DNA from: Chitinophaga sp. YR573
GTDB lineage: Bacteria; Bacteroidota; Bacteroidia; Chitinophagales; Chitinophagaceae
Direction: 5' to 3'
NCBI RefSeq assembly: GCF_900110995.1
Contig: NZ_FOJF01000001.1
Span: forward strand, 2,559,199 to 2,623,198
Length of the DNA: 64,000 nt
Of the stretch, positions 17,604-25,680 are shown piece by piece. A program made the translations under genes and the position numbers. The stretch's first letter is position 1; every line of letters starts with the position of its first letter. The notes beneath the pieces were generated by a model. That model saw only the letters and a list, made by a program, of their open reading frames with translations, did not search any database and was not told where the DNA came from.

Positions 17604-17960
17604 AGAAAGACTATTTATTTGTTATTCAATCGTTTATCCCTGATTATTAAGCAGCGTTAACATTACGGCTGAGTATTATATAGCTCAACATCTATGCCAT
17701 CAGTCAGCAGGGAAATGTTAATTAATGCCTATACGAAAAGAATTGAAATGCTCTATGGCAAAGTGTTTAAATGGAAAGGGCTCTAACGGGAGAAAGTAAA
17801 AAAGACATTAAACACCGTAAACAGGAATATAAATAATGAATTGCAATCTATTGCACCTGTCTCTGCGGCCATCGCTTGTGGAGTGTGCTGCACAGCAAAA
17901 AGAACATTTTATTGGGCAATCTGTGGAACCCGTTACTCATTAATCTTATGTAATGTCCTA

Positions 17961-18112
17961 TTGACAAGCATTTCAGGGATGGAATAAACTTTGCAAAGTA
18001 TATAGAAGATTAAAGTCATTACCATATATATAATGGATAACCCCTAATGTTCTTCTTTAATGTTGTGGTGTATAGCAGGCCGTCCCATTCATGGGATGGT
18101 TTTCTTTTTTTA
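17961..18112 (+). ncRNA. Candidate small RNA with promoter and terminator
   Basis: A promoter-like TTG (17961-17963), 22 nt spacer and AAACTTTG (17986-17993) predict a start near 18000. A short stem TCCCAT-TC-ATGGGA at about 18084-18097 followed by TGG and a T-rich run to 18112 would end the transcript at about 110 nt. No convincing reading frame lies inside. This is the only structure I can see in the 17604-18109 gap; the rest is AT-rich sequence with no recognisable gene. Confidence 0.35.
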
Positions 18113-18532
18113 GCTACTATGGTCGGCGATAATTTTCCAGGCACCTTTGATCTTCTTAATGATCAGGGTAAAATGACCTTCCATATCTCCCGCAGTACGT
18201 TGCAGATGCCATTTCCCTACTACGAAATATACTTCTGATGATAATGGTCTGATCTCCAGCAAATTAAAATTCAGTTTGCCCATGGCGGCAGTATCCGGAT
18301 AGGATTGTTTGTACCGGTCTAATGTTTTCTGCCAGCCATAGGTAGGGCCATGTTTGCCGATAAACACAAGAGAATCCGATTGCCAGTAGGTTTGCATGAA
18401 TGTTTCCAGATTGCCCTGGTTCCAGCCTTTGATCTGTTGTTCCAGCAGGGCCTTAATTGCCGTTTCCGGCTGTTGCGCCCGTAAGGCCGTAAGCGGTGCT
18501 GTCAACAGGATAAGGTACAATACAAAACGCAT
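18110..18532 (-). CDS. DUF4440 / SnoaL-like secreted protein
   Basis: 140 aa from ATG 18532 (MRFVLYLILL signal peptide, cut near LRAQQ). The mature part is one NTF2-like cone fold: AIKALLEQQIKGWNQGNLETFMQTYW, then FTLIIKKIKGAWKIIADHSS at the end, typical of DUF4440. Proteins of this type bind small ligands or have no known activity. A longer frame to 18577 lacks a signal peptide at the right place and is not favoured. Confidence 0.87.
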   Translation of the reverse strand: MRFVLYLILLTAPLTALRAQQPETAIKALLEQQIKGWNQGNLETFMQTYWQSDSLVFIGKHGPTYGWQKTLDRYKQSYPDTAAMGKLNFNLLEIRPLSSEVYFVVGKWHLQRTAGDMEGHFTLIIKKIKGAWKIIADHSS

Positions 18533-18589
18533 GTTAATTTTTAGTAAAAGATAAACAGTTTTTGCGATGTAAGGCAATCATGATTATAC

Positions 18590-18597
18590 TACCTTTG
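18590..18597 (+). promoter_or_regulatory. -7 box of the kdnA-kdsB-kdnB operon
   Basis: TACCTTTG matches TAnnTTTG exactly, 16 nt before the ATG at 18614. A TTTG lies at 18561-18564, but its 25-nt spacing is longer than usual. Confidence 0.5.
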
Positions 18598-18613
18598 CAA
18601 AAATCTAGAACTT

Positions 18614-19804
18614 ATGCCCGGATATGAATTTTTTGGACCGGAAGAACGCAAAGAGATAAATGATGTGCTGGATACCGGCATTTTTATGCGCTATGGGTTT
18701 GACGGCCCACGTAAAGGCATCTGGAAAGCAAAGGAACTGGAACAAGCCATTTCCCAAAAGCTGAATGTTGCCCATACGCACCTTGTGTCCAGCGGTACTG
18801 CTGCCCTTACAACCGTTATGGCTGCATTGGGAATTGGTGCCGGAGACGAGGTGATCATGCCTACATTTACCTTTGTGGCCAGTTTTGAATGTATCTTCTC
18901 TGTTGGTGCCACTCCGGTACTGGTGGATGTAGATGATACACTGACACTGGACCCGAAAGCAGTAGAAGCTGCCATTACTCCGCGTACCAAAGCCGTTATG
19001 CCTGTCCATATGTGCGGTGCTATGGCCGACATGGACGCATTGAAAGCGATCTGCGAAAAACACAAACTGATCTTATTAGAAGACGCCTGTCAGTCATTCG
19101 GCGCTTCCTATAAAGGCAAAGCATTGGGAACAATCGGTCATGCCGGAGCCTTCTCTTTCGACTTTGTAAAAACAATCACCTGCGCGGAAGGTGGTGGTAT
19201 CGTTACCAACGATGAGGAAATATACATTAAATGTGATGCTTATGCAGACCATGGACATGATCACCTTGGTGTAGACCGTGGTGCAGACCTTCACCCGTAT
19301 ATTGGTTACAACTACCGTATCTCCGAACTGCATGCAGCGGTTGGCCTTGCACAGGTACGCAAGCTGGATACCTTCCTGGAAATACAGCGCAACACAAAGA
19401 AGATCTTCAAGGATGCATTATCTGCTATACCAGAAGTGAGCTTCCGCCGTTTGCCGGATCCTTCCGGTGATAGCGCCACTTTCCTTGGTTTCTTCCTGCC
19501 GGAAGAAAATCAGGCAAGAGCAGCAGCTGCTGCTATGAAAGCTGCCGGTCTGGCTGCTTTTTTCTGGTTTGATAACAACTGGCATTATATCCGTAACTGG
19601 GAACATTTTAAGCAAAGCTCCGTAATGAGCCGTTTGGCTCCCGGATTACAGCAGGCTATGGAACTGTATAAAGTGAAACAATTCCCTGTTTCCGATGCAC
19701 TGATGAGCCGTTGTATCTGTACCCCTATTAACCTGGGATGGAGTGAAGAAGAAGTGAAACAACGTGCAGAGAAACTGGTGAATGCAGTAAAGAGCGCTTT
19801 ATAA
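18614..19804 (+). CDS. kdnA: DegT/DnrJ/EryC1/StrS-type aminotransferase, probable 8-amino-Kdo transaminase
   Basis: 396-aa PLP enzyme. Seen: substrate/PLP region [17 protein letters not shown] at about 59-75, D157 in LLEDACQ (binds the pyridine nitrogen) and K186 in SFDFVKTIT (Schiff-base Lys) followed by AEGGGIV. The family aminates sugar ketones and aldehydes. The neighbours decide the likely substrate: a CMP-Kdo synthetase homologue 7 nt downstream and an iron alcohol dehydrogenase after it. In Shewanella oneidensis the same three functions, KdnB, KdnA and KdsB, oxidise Kdo at C8, transaminate it to Kdo8N and activate it with CMP. The assignment is by family and context, not by orthology test. 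Confidence 0.82.
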   Translation: MPGYEFFGPEERKEINDVLDTGIFMRYGFDGPRKGIWKAKELEQAISQKLNVAHTHLVSSGTAALTTVMAALGIGAGDEVIMPTFTFVASFECIFSVGATPVLVDVDDTLTLDPKAVEAAITPRTKAVMPVHMCGAMADMDALKAICEKHKLILLEDACQSFGASYKGKALGTIGHAGAFSFDFVKTITCAEGGGIVTNDEEIYIKCDAYADHGHDHLGVDRGADLHPYIGYNYRISELHAAVGLAQVRKLDTFLEIQRNTKKIFKDALSAIPEVSFRRLPDPSGDSATFLGFFLPEENQARAAAAAMKAAGLAAFFWFDNNWHYIRNWEHFKQSSVMSRLAPGLQQAMELYKVKQFPVSDALMSRCICTPINLGWSEEEVKQRAEKLVNAVKSAL

Positions 19805-19811
19805 TCAATTC

Positions 19812-20540
19812 ATGAAAAAGATAGCCTTAATTCCTGCCCGTTATGGAGCTACCCGGTTTCCGGGTAAACTAATGGCCAAACTGGGAGATAAATCAGTGAT
19901 ACTGCGCACGTATGAAAGCACAGTGAACACCGGTGTATTCGATGAGGTGATGGTGGTATGTGATAGTGATATCATTTACAACGAGATTGTTAATAATGGC
20001 GGTAAAGCTGTTATGAGCAAAAAGGAACACGAGTGTGGAACAGACCGTATCGCAGAGGCCATTGCCGACAGAACAGATATCGACATCGTAGTGAATGTAC
20101 AGGGAGATGAACCTTTTACTCAAAAGGAACCCCTGGAAAAACTACTACAGGTATTTGAAGGCGAATCGGGTAAAAAAGTACAGGTTGCCTCCCTGATGCA
20201 GGAGCTGAAAGACTGGAAATCCATTGAAGACCCAAACTATGTGAAGGTGGCCGTGGACAAACAGTCTAATGCACTTTTTTTTTCCCGTTCAGTAATACCT
20301 TATCCCCGGGATAAAGCGGTAAAAACAGTTTATTACGAACATATTGGTATCTATGCTTTCCGCAGACAAACTTTACTGGACTTTACCCAAATGCCGGAAA
20401 GTCCGCTGGAAGCTGCGGAAAAGATTGAATGTTTACGCTATCTGGAAAACGGCATTCCGTTGAAGATGGTAGTAACAGAATATATGGGGGTAGAGATAGA
20501 TACACCGGAGGATCTGCTGAAAGCTGAAAAATTACTATAA
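19812..20540 (+). CDS. kdsB: CMP-Kdo synthetase family (probable CMP-8-amino-Kdo synthetase)
   Basis: 242-aa cytosolic cytidylyltransferase of the KdsB family. Seen: [13 protein letters not shown] at the N-terminus (CTP binding), [24 protein letters not shown] and HIGIYAFRR. The product is the activated sugar for the lipid A inner-core transferase. Placed between the aminotransferase and the iron alcohol dehydrogenase with 7-nt and 15-nt gaps, it is predicted to act on 8-amino-Kdo, as the Shewanella enzyme does; plain Kdo cannot be ruled out from sequence. Confidence 0.92.
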   Translation: MKKIALIPARYGATRFPGKLMAKLGDKSVILRTYESTVNTGVFDEVMVVCDSDIIYNEIVNNGGKAVMSKKEHECGTDRIAEAIADRTDIDIVVNVQGDEPFTQKEPLEKLLQVFEGESGKKVQVASLMQELKDWKSIEDPNYVKVAVDKQSNALFFSRSVIPYPRDKAVKTVYYEHIGIYAFRRQTLLDFTQMPESPLEAAEKIECLRYLENGIPLKMVVTEYMGVEIDTPEDLLKAEKLL

Positions 20541-20555
20541 ACTTAATTGGCTAAG

Positions 20556-21632
20556 ATGAAATTCAGGAACTTTAAAATGGTCGACTATGTGGTATTTGGC
20601 CGCGGAGCATTTGACCAGTTAGATGAGATATTGGAACCGCAACGCAAAGGTGATGCGCCCATGATATTTTTTGTAGATCATTTTTTCCAGGATAAGCCTG
20701 CTTTTGCTGCACGTGTACCGGTAAAAGGGAAAGACAAGATCGTGTTCATCGACGTTACTGATGAACCGAAGACAAAATACGTGGATAAGGTACGTGATGA
20801 GCTGAAAGCCGAATTTGGGGAAGTGAGTGGTATCATTGGTATCGGCGGCGGTTCTGTAATGGATATGGCGAAAGCGGTTGCTCTGATGATGACTAACCCC
20901 GGTTCTTCAGCAGATTACCAGGGTTGGGACCTCGTAAAGTTCCCTGGTGTATACAAGGCGGGTATCCCTACTATTTCCGGTACGGGTGCTGAAGTGAGCC
21001 GTACCTGTGTATTGACGGGTCCTACCCGTAAGCTGGGTATGAACTCAGACTTTACACCTTTTGACCAGATCGTATTAGATCCTGAATTGATAAAAGGTGT
21101 ACCAACTAATCAGTTGTTCTACACTGCGATGGACTGTTACATTCACTGTATAGAATCCCTCACAGGAACTTACCTGAATGCCTTCAGCCGTTCTTATGGA
21201 GAAGAGTCCCTGCGCTTATGCCAGGAGATTTTCCTGGAGAAAGATAAATGGGATGATGATGCAGATGAGAAACTGATGATGGCGTCTTATGCCGGTGGTA
21301 TGAGTATCGCTTATTCCCAGGTAGGGGTGGCACATGCGGTGAGTTATGGTCTCGCTTATTTATTAGGTACTAAACATGGTATTGGTAACTGTATCGTGTT
21401 TGATAAGCTGGAAGAGTTTTATCCGGAAGGGGTGAGAGAATTTAAGCTGATGGTGAAGAAGCATAACATCGATATTCCTCAGCATATTACAAAAGGTCTT
21501 ACTGATGAGCAGTTTAACATCATGATTGATGTGTCTCTGGGTATGGCTCCTCTGTGGGAAAATGCATTGGGTAAAGATTGGAAAGAGCAAATGACCCGCG
21601 AACGTTTACGTGCTTTGTATGAGCAATTATAA
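20556..21632 (+). CDS. kdnB: Iron-containing alcohol dehydrogenase, probable Kdo 8-oxidase
   Basis: 358 aa from ATG 20556; a TTG at 20547 would add three residues. Group III Fe-dependent alcohol dehydrogenase fold: IIGIGGGSVMDMAKAVA (NAD-binding), TISGTGAEVSRTCVLT, and metal-site segments TAMDCYIHCIESL, GVAHAVSYGL and GTKHGIGN with the expected Asp and three His. As KdnB it would oxidise the C8 alcohol of Kdo to the aldehyde used by KdnA. Generic alcohol dehydrogenase activity remains possible, but the operon with kdsB and a sugar aminotransferase points to Kdo8N. A strong terminator follows. Confidence 0.83.
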   Translation: MKFRNFKMVDYVVFGRGAFDQLDEILEPQRKGDAPMIFFVDHFFQDKPAFAARVPVKGKDKIVFIDVTDEPKTKYVDKVRDELKAEFGEVSGIIGIGGGSVMDMAKAVALMMTNPGSSADYQGWDLVKFPGVYKAGIPTISGTGAEVSRTCVLTGPTRKLGMNSDFTPFDQIVLDPELIKGVPTNQLFYTAMDCYIHCIESLTGTYLNAFSRSYGEESLRLCQEIFLEKDKWDDDADEKLMMASYAGGMSIAYSQVGVAHAVSYGLAYLLGTKHGIGNCIVFDKLEEFYPEGVREFKLMVKKHNIDIPQHITKGLTDEQFNIMIDVSLGMAPLWENALGKDWKEQMTRERLRALYEQL

Positions 21633-21685
21633 TCCTCTTCTAATGAGCTAATCATAAGGCTGCTTAAAACGGAGTTGAAAATATT

Positions 21686-21720
21686 TCCCGGTTATCTCGT
21701 AAGAGGTAACCGGGATTTTT
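21686..21720 (+). terminator. Rho-independent terminator after kdnB
   Basis: 13-bp stem 21686-21698 and 21703-21715 with a GTAA tetraloop and one G-T pair, followed by a T run. The T run overlaps the stop codon of the convergent MFS gene. Confidence 0.88.
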
Positions 21721-22903
21721 ACTTTACAACCTGTGGCTGGCGATTTGGATAAATGAACAGGAGATAAACGGATGCCAGTAGTGTTACTCCTGCAGTCCAA
21801 TAGAAGGTGGTAGGGAATAAGTGAGGATCGTTTTTATAAACAAAAACGGATAGATAGGCGCCCAATCCTATCCCGGCTTCCATCGCAATATACATACTGG
21901 CCAGTGCCCGGCCTTTGTAGAGGGGATTACCAAGGTCTACCGTCCATGCTGTAACAGCAGGAGAGTTCAGCCCGACAGAGATACCATAGATTACAGCTGC
22001 TGTCAGCATCATGGCAGGGGTGGTGCTAATGGCCAGTATGAAAACAGCAGATGCCATGATAATGGAAGATAACTTCAGAATGGGTAATCGTCCGTATTTG
22101 TCAGAAACTTTACCTGCCAATAAGCGTATACCAATAGAGCTGGCAGTAAAATAAGTATAGAAGAGACCTTTATTCTGTATGCCCAGATAACTGCTGAAAT
22201 CGGGGATGATAGTAAAGAGTACGCCGTAGCTGAGATATGTTAAGAAGGTAATAATCACCGGAGCCAGTACAAGGGGCTCAAATATTTCGCTTTTTGAGAT
22301 TTTAAGCGCCGTAAAACGGAAAGGCTGCTTGTTGGGCAATGTTTCCCTCATACCTCCTGCCAGTATTACTACAGATAATAAGGCAAATACTGCTGATACC
22401 TGGAACATGACGGTAATCCCCCAGATAGGAGAGATCGTACCCCCGATAGCAGGGCCTAACGCCATACCGATAGTACTGAACAATCCTACCATTCCCATTG
22501 CTTCCGCCCGGCGGGTAGCAGGGACGATATCTGATACATATGCGGCAGTACCTGTAGGTTTGAACCCGGTGCTGAACCCATGGAAGAAACGTAACAACAG
22601 AAACGCTCCTACACTGCTTACCAGCGGGTATAACAGGCTGCATACTACACAAACAACAGAACCGAATATCATTACCGGTACACGACCAATAGTATCTGTC
22701 AGTTTTCCGCTGAAAGGGCGGGAGAGTCCCGCCATGAGAGTAAAGAGGGCCAGGATATACCCTTTGTATTGTTCTCCGCCCATACTGCTGAGGTAAGCTG
22801 GTAATTCCGGAAGCAACATATTAAAGCTGGCGGAAAACAGGGCGTTGCTGAGACATAGCATGATGAAGTGGAAGGTGTAGATTCTTCCCGACGACTGATC
22901 CAT
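21719..22903 (-). CDS. MFS transporter
   Basis: 394-aa inner-membrane transporter with twelve predicted helices. The drug/sugar-efflux type motif A is visible between helices 2 and 3 as GKLTDTIGRVPV at about 62-73, and the repeat in the second half as GKVSDKYGRLPI. FSTGFKPTGTAAYVSDIVP in helix 4-5 resembles exporter motifs. Substrate unknown. Convergent with the Kdo8N operon, so not part of it. A -7 box ends 4 nt before the ATG. Confidence 0.92.
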   Translation of the reverse strand: MDQSSGRIYTFHFIMLCLSNALFSASFNMLLPELPAYLSSMGGEQYKGYILALFTLMAGLSRPFSGKLTDTIGRVPVMIFGSVVCVVCSLLYPLVSSVGAFLLLRFFHGFSTGFKPTGTAAYVSDIVPATRRAEAMGMVGLFSTIGMALGPAIGGTISPIWGITVMFQVSAVFALLSVVILAGGMRETLPNKQPFRFTALKISKSEIFEPLVLAPVIITFLTYLSYGVLFTIIPDFSSYLGIQNKGLFYTYFTASSIGIRLLAGKVSDKYGRLPILKLSSIIMASAVFILAISTTPAMMLTAAVIYGISVGLNSPAVTAWTVDLGNPLYKGRALASMYIAMEAGIGLGAYLSVFVYKNDPHLFPTTFYWTAGVTLLASVYLLFIYPNRQPQVVK

Positions 22904-22907
22904 GCTA

Positions 22908-22915
22908 CAAAGTTA
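22908..22915 (-). promoter_or_regulatory. -7 box of the MFS gene, nearly touching the start codon
   Basis: TAACTTTG on the minus strand is an exact TAnnTTTG match and leaves only four bases before the ATG, implying a leaderless or almost leaderless mRNA. Confidence 0.5.
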
Positions 22916-22961
22916 ATTATAAAGGGCAGATGGTCAGTACATTGTATAACTGTTCCGGCAA

Positions 22962-22995
22962 TAAAAAAGCAGCCTTACATTGTAAGACTGCCTTA
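22962..22995 (-). terminator. Rho-independent terminator of the 47-codon gene
   Basis: On the minus strand GCAGTCTTACA and TGTAAGGCTGC form an 11-bp stem (one G-T pair) with a short loop, followed by six T. It lies about 20 nt after the stop of the small membrane protein gene. Confidence 0.82.
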
Positions 22996-23017
22996 TAATA
23001 TCGTAATAAATTAATAA

Positions 23018-23161
23018 TTAGCGTTTTGCGTATTTCACAGCTGCGTACAGGAACATCAGCGCAAACAGGCCAACCATGAAAAAAGTCAGATAATGAAAGA
23101 ACTTATCTCCACTTCTGTAAAAATCAGAAACCTCTACATTATTAACTACTGAAAGCAACAT
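23018..23161 (-). CDS. Small single-pass membrane protein (47 aa)
   Basis: An ATG at 23161 opens a 47-codon frame ending in TAA at 23018. The product starts MLLSVVNNVEVSDFYRSG, has one transmembrane helix (about 24-42, FHYLTFFMVGLFALMFLYA) and ends in a basic tail KYAKR, so an N-out/C-in topology fits the positive-inside rule. A terminator follows directly, and the gap upstream to the E1 gene is short. Coding looks likely because of this layout. No family recognised. Confidence 0.62.
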   Translation of the reverse strand: MLLSVVNNVEVSDFYRSGDKFFHYLTFFMVGLFALMFLYAAVKYAKR

Positions 23162-23231
23162 AAAAATACGTTTAGTGATCTGCAGTGCAAGTTAGCGCAT
23201 TACTTTTAAAAATCCCAACACATGAATATTG

Positions 23232-25220
23232 TTAATATGCATTCAATTGTTGTACATATTGGTGCAGACGCGTTTTAGCGAGAAAATTTTTCTCCAGTGC
23301 GGCGGCAAATGGTACCGGTGTATCCAGGCTTGCGCAGCGCATAACGGGTGCATCCAGCATATGGAAGCAATGTTCTGCTATCCAGGCGGCAATTTCTCCG
23401 CCTAAACCGCCGGTGAGCGTATCCTCATGAAGGATCAGCACTTTGCCGGTTTGTGCAACAGCGGCTTTTATGGCCGGGTAGTCCAGCGGTAACAGGGTGC
23501 GCAGATCCAGTATGTGAAGGGATATTTCCGGGTGCTGGTGGGCGTATTCCTGCGCCCAGTGCACACCACTGCCGTAGGTGATAATGCTGATCCCTTCTCC
23601 TTCCTGCACCAGTCTTGCCTTCCCGATCTCTATGGTGTACCATTCGTCTTTTACCGGGCCGGAAATACTGCGGTATAGCGCTTTATGTTCAAAGTAAAGT
23701 ACGGGGTTGGGATCTGCAAAAGCTGCGAGTAACAGACCTTTGGCATCTTCGGGAGTAGAAGGGTATACGACTTTCAGTCCCGGGGTATGCGTAAACCAGG
23801 CCTCATTGCTTTGTGAGTGGAAGGGGCCGGCGCCTACACCTGCTCCTGCCGGGAGGCGGATGACAACATCGGCGGCCTGTCCCCAGCGGTAATGGATTTT
23901 GGCCAGGTTGTTTACGATCTGGTTGAAGCCGCAGGTAACGAAGTCTGCGAACTGCATTTCAACCATGCTTTTAAAGCCTTTTAGGGAGAGGCCCAGCGCG
24001 GCGCCTATAATGGCGCTTTCGCAAAGAGGGGTATTGCGTACCCGGCTTTTGCCGAATTGCTCTACGAAACCCTCTGTTATTTTAAAGGCCCCGCCATATT
24101 CGGCAATGTCCTGCCCCATCAGAACAAGGTTGGGGTATTTATCCATTGCCAGATGCAGCGCATCTGAAATAGCATTGATGAAACGTTTTTCTGTTGTTTT
24201 TGAAGGAAGCGTAGTATCAGATTCCTCATATACATTAGCCTGTATTGCATACACATCCCCTAACTCTACGGCTTCATCTGCATGCATCTCTGTTTCTATC
24301 AGCGCCGCTGTAATGTCTGCATCTATCTGATGCTTCAGTGTTTCGCGGGTGTGAGTGATTAGCTCTGGTGTCAGAAGTTCCAGGTATTTCAGGAAGTCTT
24401 CGAAGTGTTGTATCGGGTCTTGTAAGGCCCATTCTTCGAGCAGAGCCGGGGGCACATATTTAGTACCACTCGCTTCTTCATGTCCACGCATGCGAAAGGT
24501 AACTGCTTCTATCAGCACTGGTTGCTGCTCCTGTAATGCATGCCGCCTGGCTTCCCTCACAGCATGGTATACTTCCAGCAGGTTATTCCCATTGATGCGC
24601 ATCCCCCGCATTCCGTATCCTGCAGCCCGCTGAACAAGCTGTTCACAACGGTATTGCTCTTCTACAGGAGTACTCAGGCCGTAGCCGTTGTTCTCTATGA
24701 GGAAGATCACCGGCAGGTCCCATACCGCCGCTACATTCAGGGCTTCGTGGAATTCGCCTTCGCTGGTCCCGCCTTCGCCGGTAAAAGCAAGAGACACCTT
24801 GTTTTCGCCTTTCAGTTTATGCGCCAGCGCAATACCATCAGCCACGGAAAGCTGTGGCCCCAGGTGGGAAATCATCCCGCAGATATGATGGGCCTGACTC
24901 CCAAAATGAAAAGAACGTTCCCGTCCTTTACTAAAGCCCAGGGGACTTCCCTGCCATTGGTGGAAAAGCTGCTGCAAGGGCATATTACGGGTAGTGAATA
25001 CTCCCAGGTTGCGATGTAGCGGTAACACCCACTCATCGTCGTCAAGGGCCAGTGTAGCCCCAACAGCAATGGCTTCCTGGCCAATGCCGGAAAACCATTT
25101 ACTTATCCTGCCCTGGCGCAGCAGTAAGAGCATTTTCTCTTCTACCAGCCGGGGATATAACAGTGCATTATAAAAGCTCAGCAATTGCTCATCACTGATA
25201 TGTGTGCGGTCGAAGTACAT
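23232..25220 (-). CDS. Fused 2-oxoacid dehydrogenase E1 (alpha and beta)
   Basis: 662-aa thiamine-diphosphate enzyme combining both E1 subunits. Alpha part, about 1-330: TPP/Mg motif GEG (148-150) through ENN (176-178) and the GHEEASGTKY loop. Beta part, about 340-662: VLMGQDIAEYGGAFKITEGF, VEMQFADFVTCGFNQIVNN, PAGAGVGAGPFHSQSNEAWF, and the C-terminal transketolase-type domain. Such fusions in Bacteroidota are usually annotated as branched-chain 2-oxoacid (or pyruvate) dehydrogenase E1. No E2 or E3 gene lies here. It starts 5 nt after the holin-like gene on the same strand. Confidence 0.93.
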   Translation of the reverse strand: MYFDRTHISDEQLLSFYNALLYPRLVEEKMLLLLRQGRISKWFSGIGQEAIAVGATLALDDDEWVLPLHRNLGVFTTRNMPLQQLFHQWQGSPLGFSKGRERSFHFGSQAHHICGMISHLGPQLSVADGIALAHKLKGENKVSLAFTGEGGTSEGEFHEALNVAAVWDLPVIFLIENNGYGLSTPVEEQYRCEQLVQRAAGYGMRGMRINGNNLLEVYHAVREARRHALQEQQPVLIEAVTFRMRGHEEASGTKYVPPALLEEWALQDPIQHFEDFLKYLELLTPELITHTRETLKHQIDADITAALIETEMHADEAVELGDVYAIQANVYEESDTTLPSKTTEKRFINAISDALHLAMDKYPNLVLMGQDIAEYGGAFKITEGFVEQFGKSRVRNTPLCESAIIGAALGLSLKGFKSMVEMQFADFVTCGFNQIVNNLAKIHYRWGQAADVVIRLPAGAGVGAGPFHSQSNEAWFTHTPGLKVVYPSTPEDAKGLLLAAFADPNPVLYFEHKALYRSISGPVKDEWYTIEIGKARLVQEGEGISIITYGSGVHWAQEYAHQHPEISLHILDLRTLLPLDYPAIKAAVAQTGKVLILHEDTLTGGLGGEIAAWIAEHCFHMLDAPVMRCASLDTPVPFAAALEKNFLAKTRLHQYVQQLNAY

Positions 25221-25225
25221 GGGGC

Positions 25226-25579
25226 TTAGTCGTTATCACTACTACTACCTGCAATGCTGTTCATGATACCACTGACGATGGTTAACACCAGACTGAATAT
25301 AAGCGCCCACCAGAAGCCATCTACTTTAAACCCATCTACCAGTTTTGATGCCAGCAGAATGATAATAGCGTTAATTACCAGCAGGAAAAGACCCAGGGTA
25401 ATAATAGTAACAGGTAGTGTAAATATGATCAGTATTGGTTTTACCAGCAGGTTAAGCAGAGATAATACAACAGCCAGTATAAGGGCTGTAACAAAATCCT
25501 TCAGTCTTACACCTGGTAATAAATATGCGGTAACCATTGCGGCCAGTGCCGTTACCAGCAAGCGGAGTAGAAGTTTCAT
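25226..25579 (-). CDS. Phage holin superfamily IV-like membrane protein
   Basis: 117 aa with four hydrophobic segments, matching the four-helix PF04020-type 'phage holin family' proteins that are widespread chromosomal membrane proteins. Seen: MKLLLRLLVTALA, LPGVRLKDFVTALILAVVLSLLN is the typical second block, and a polar SSSDND end. It is not phage-associated here. Only 5 nt separate it from the E1 gene, suggesting one mRNA, though a functional link is not obvious. Confidence 0.87.
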   Translation of the reverse strand: MKLLLRLLVTALAAMVTAYLLPGVRLKDFVTALILAVVLSLLNLLVKPILIIFTLPVTIITLGLFLLVINAIIILLASKLVDGFKVDGFWWALIFSLVLTIVSGIMNSIAGSSSDND

Positions 25580-25614
25580 GGCAACAAATTTAAGGGGAAG
25601 GTAACGATTTGAAA

Positions 25615-25650
25615 TAAGAAAAGCTTTTGCTGTTTTATCTGCAAAAGCTC
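25615..25650 (-). terminator. Terminator after the hydroxypyruvate-isomerase-like gene
   Basis: Stem AGCTTTTGC (25622-25630) and GCAAAAGCT (25641-25649) with a ten-base loop; on the minus strand it is followed by TTTCTTATTT. Confidence 0.65.
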
Positions 25651-25680
25651 TTCTTTTATATAACCTTATAAACTTAACGC

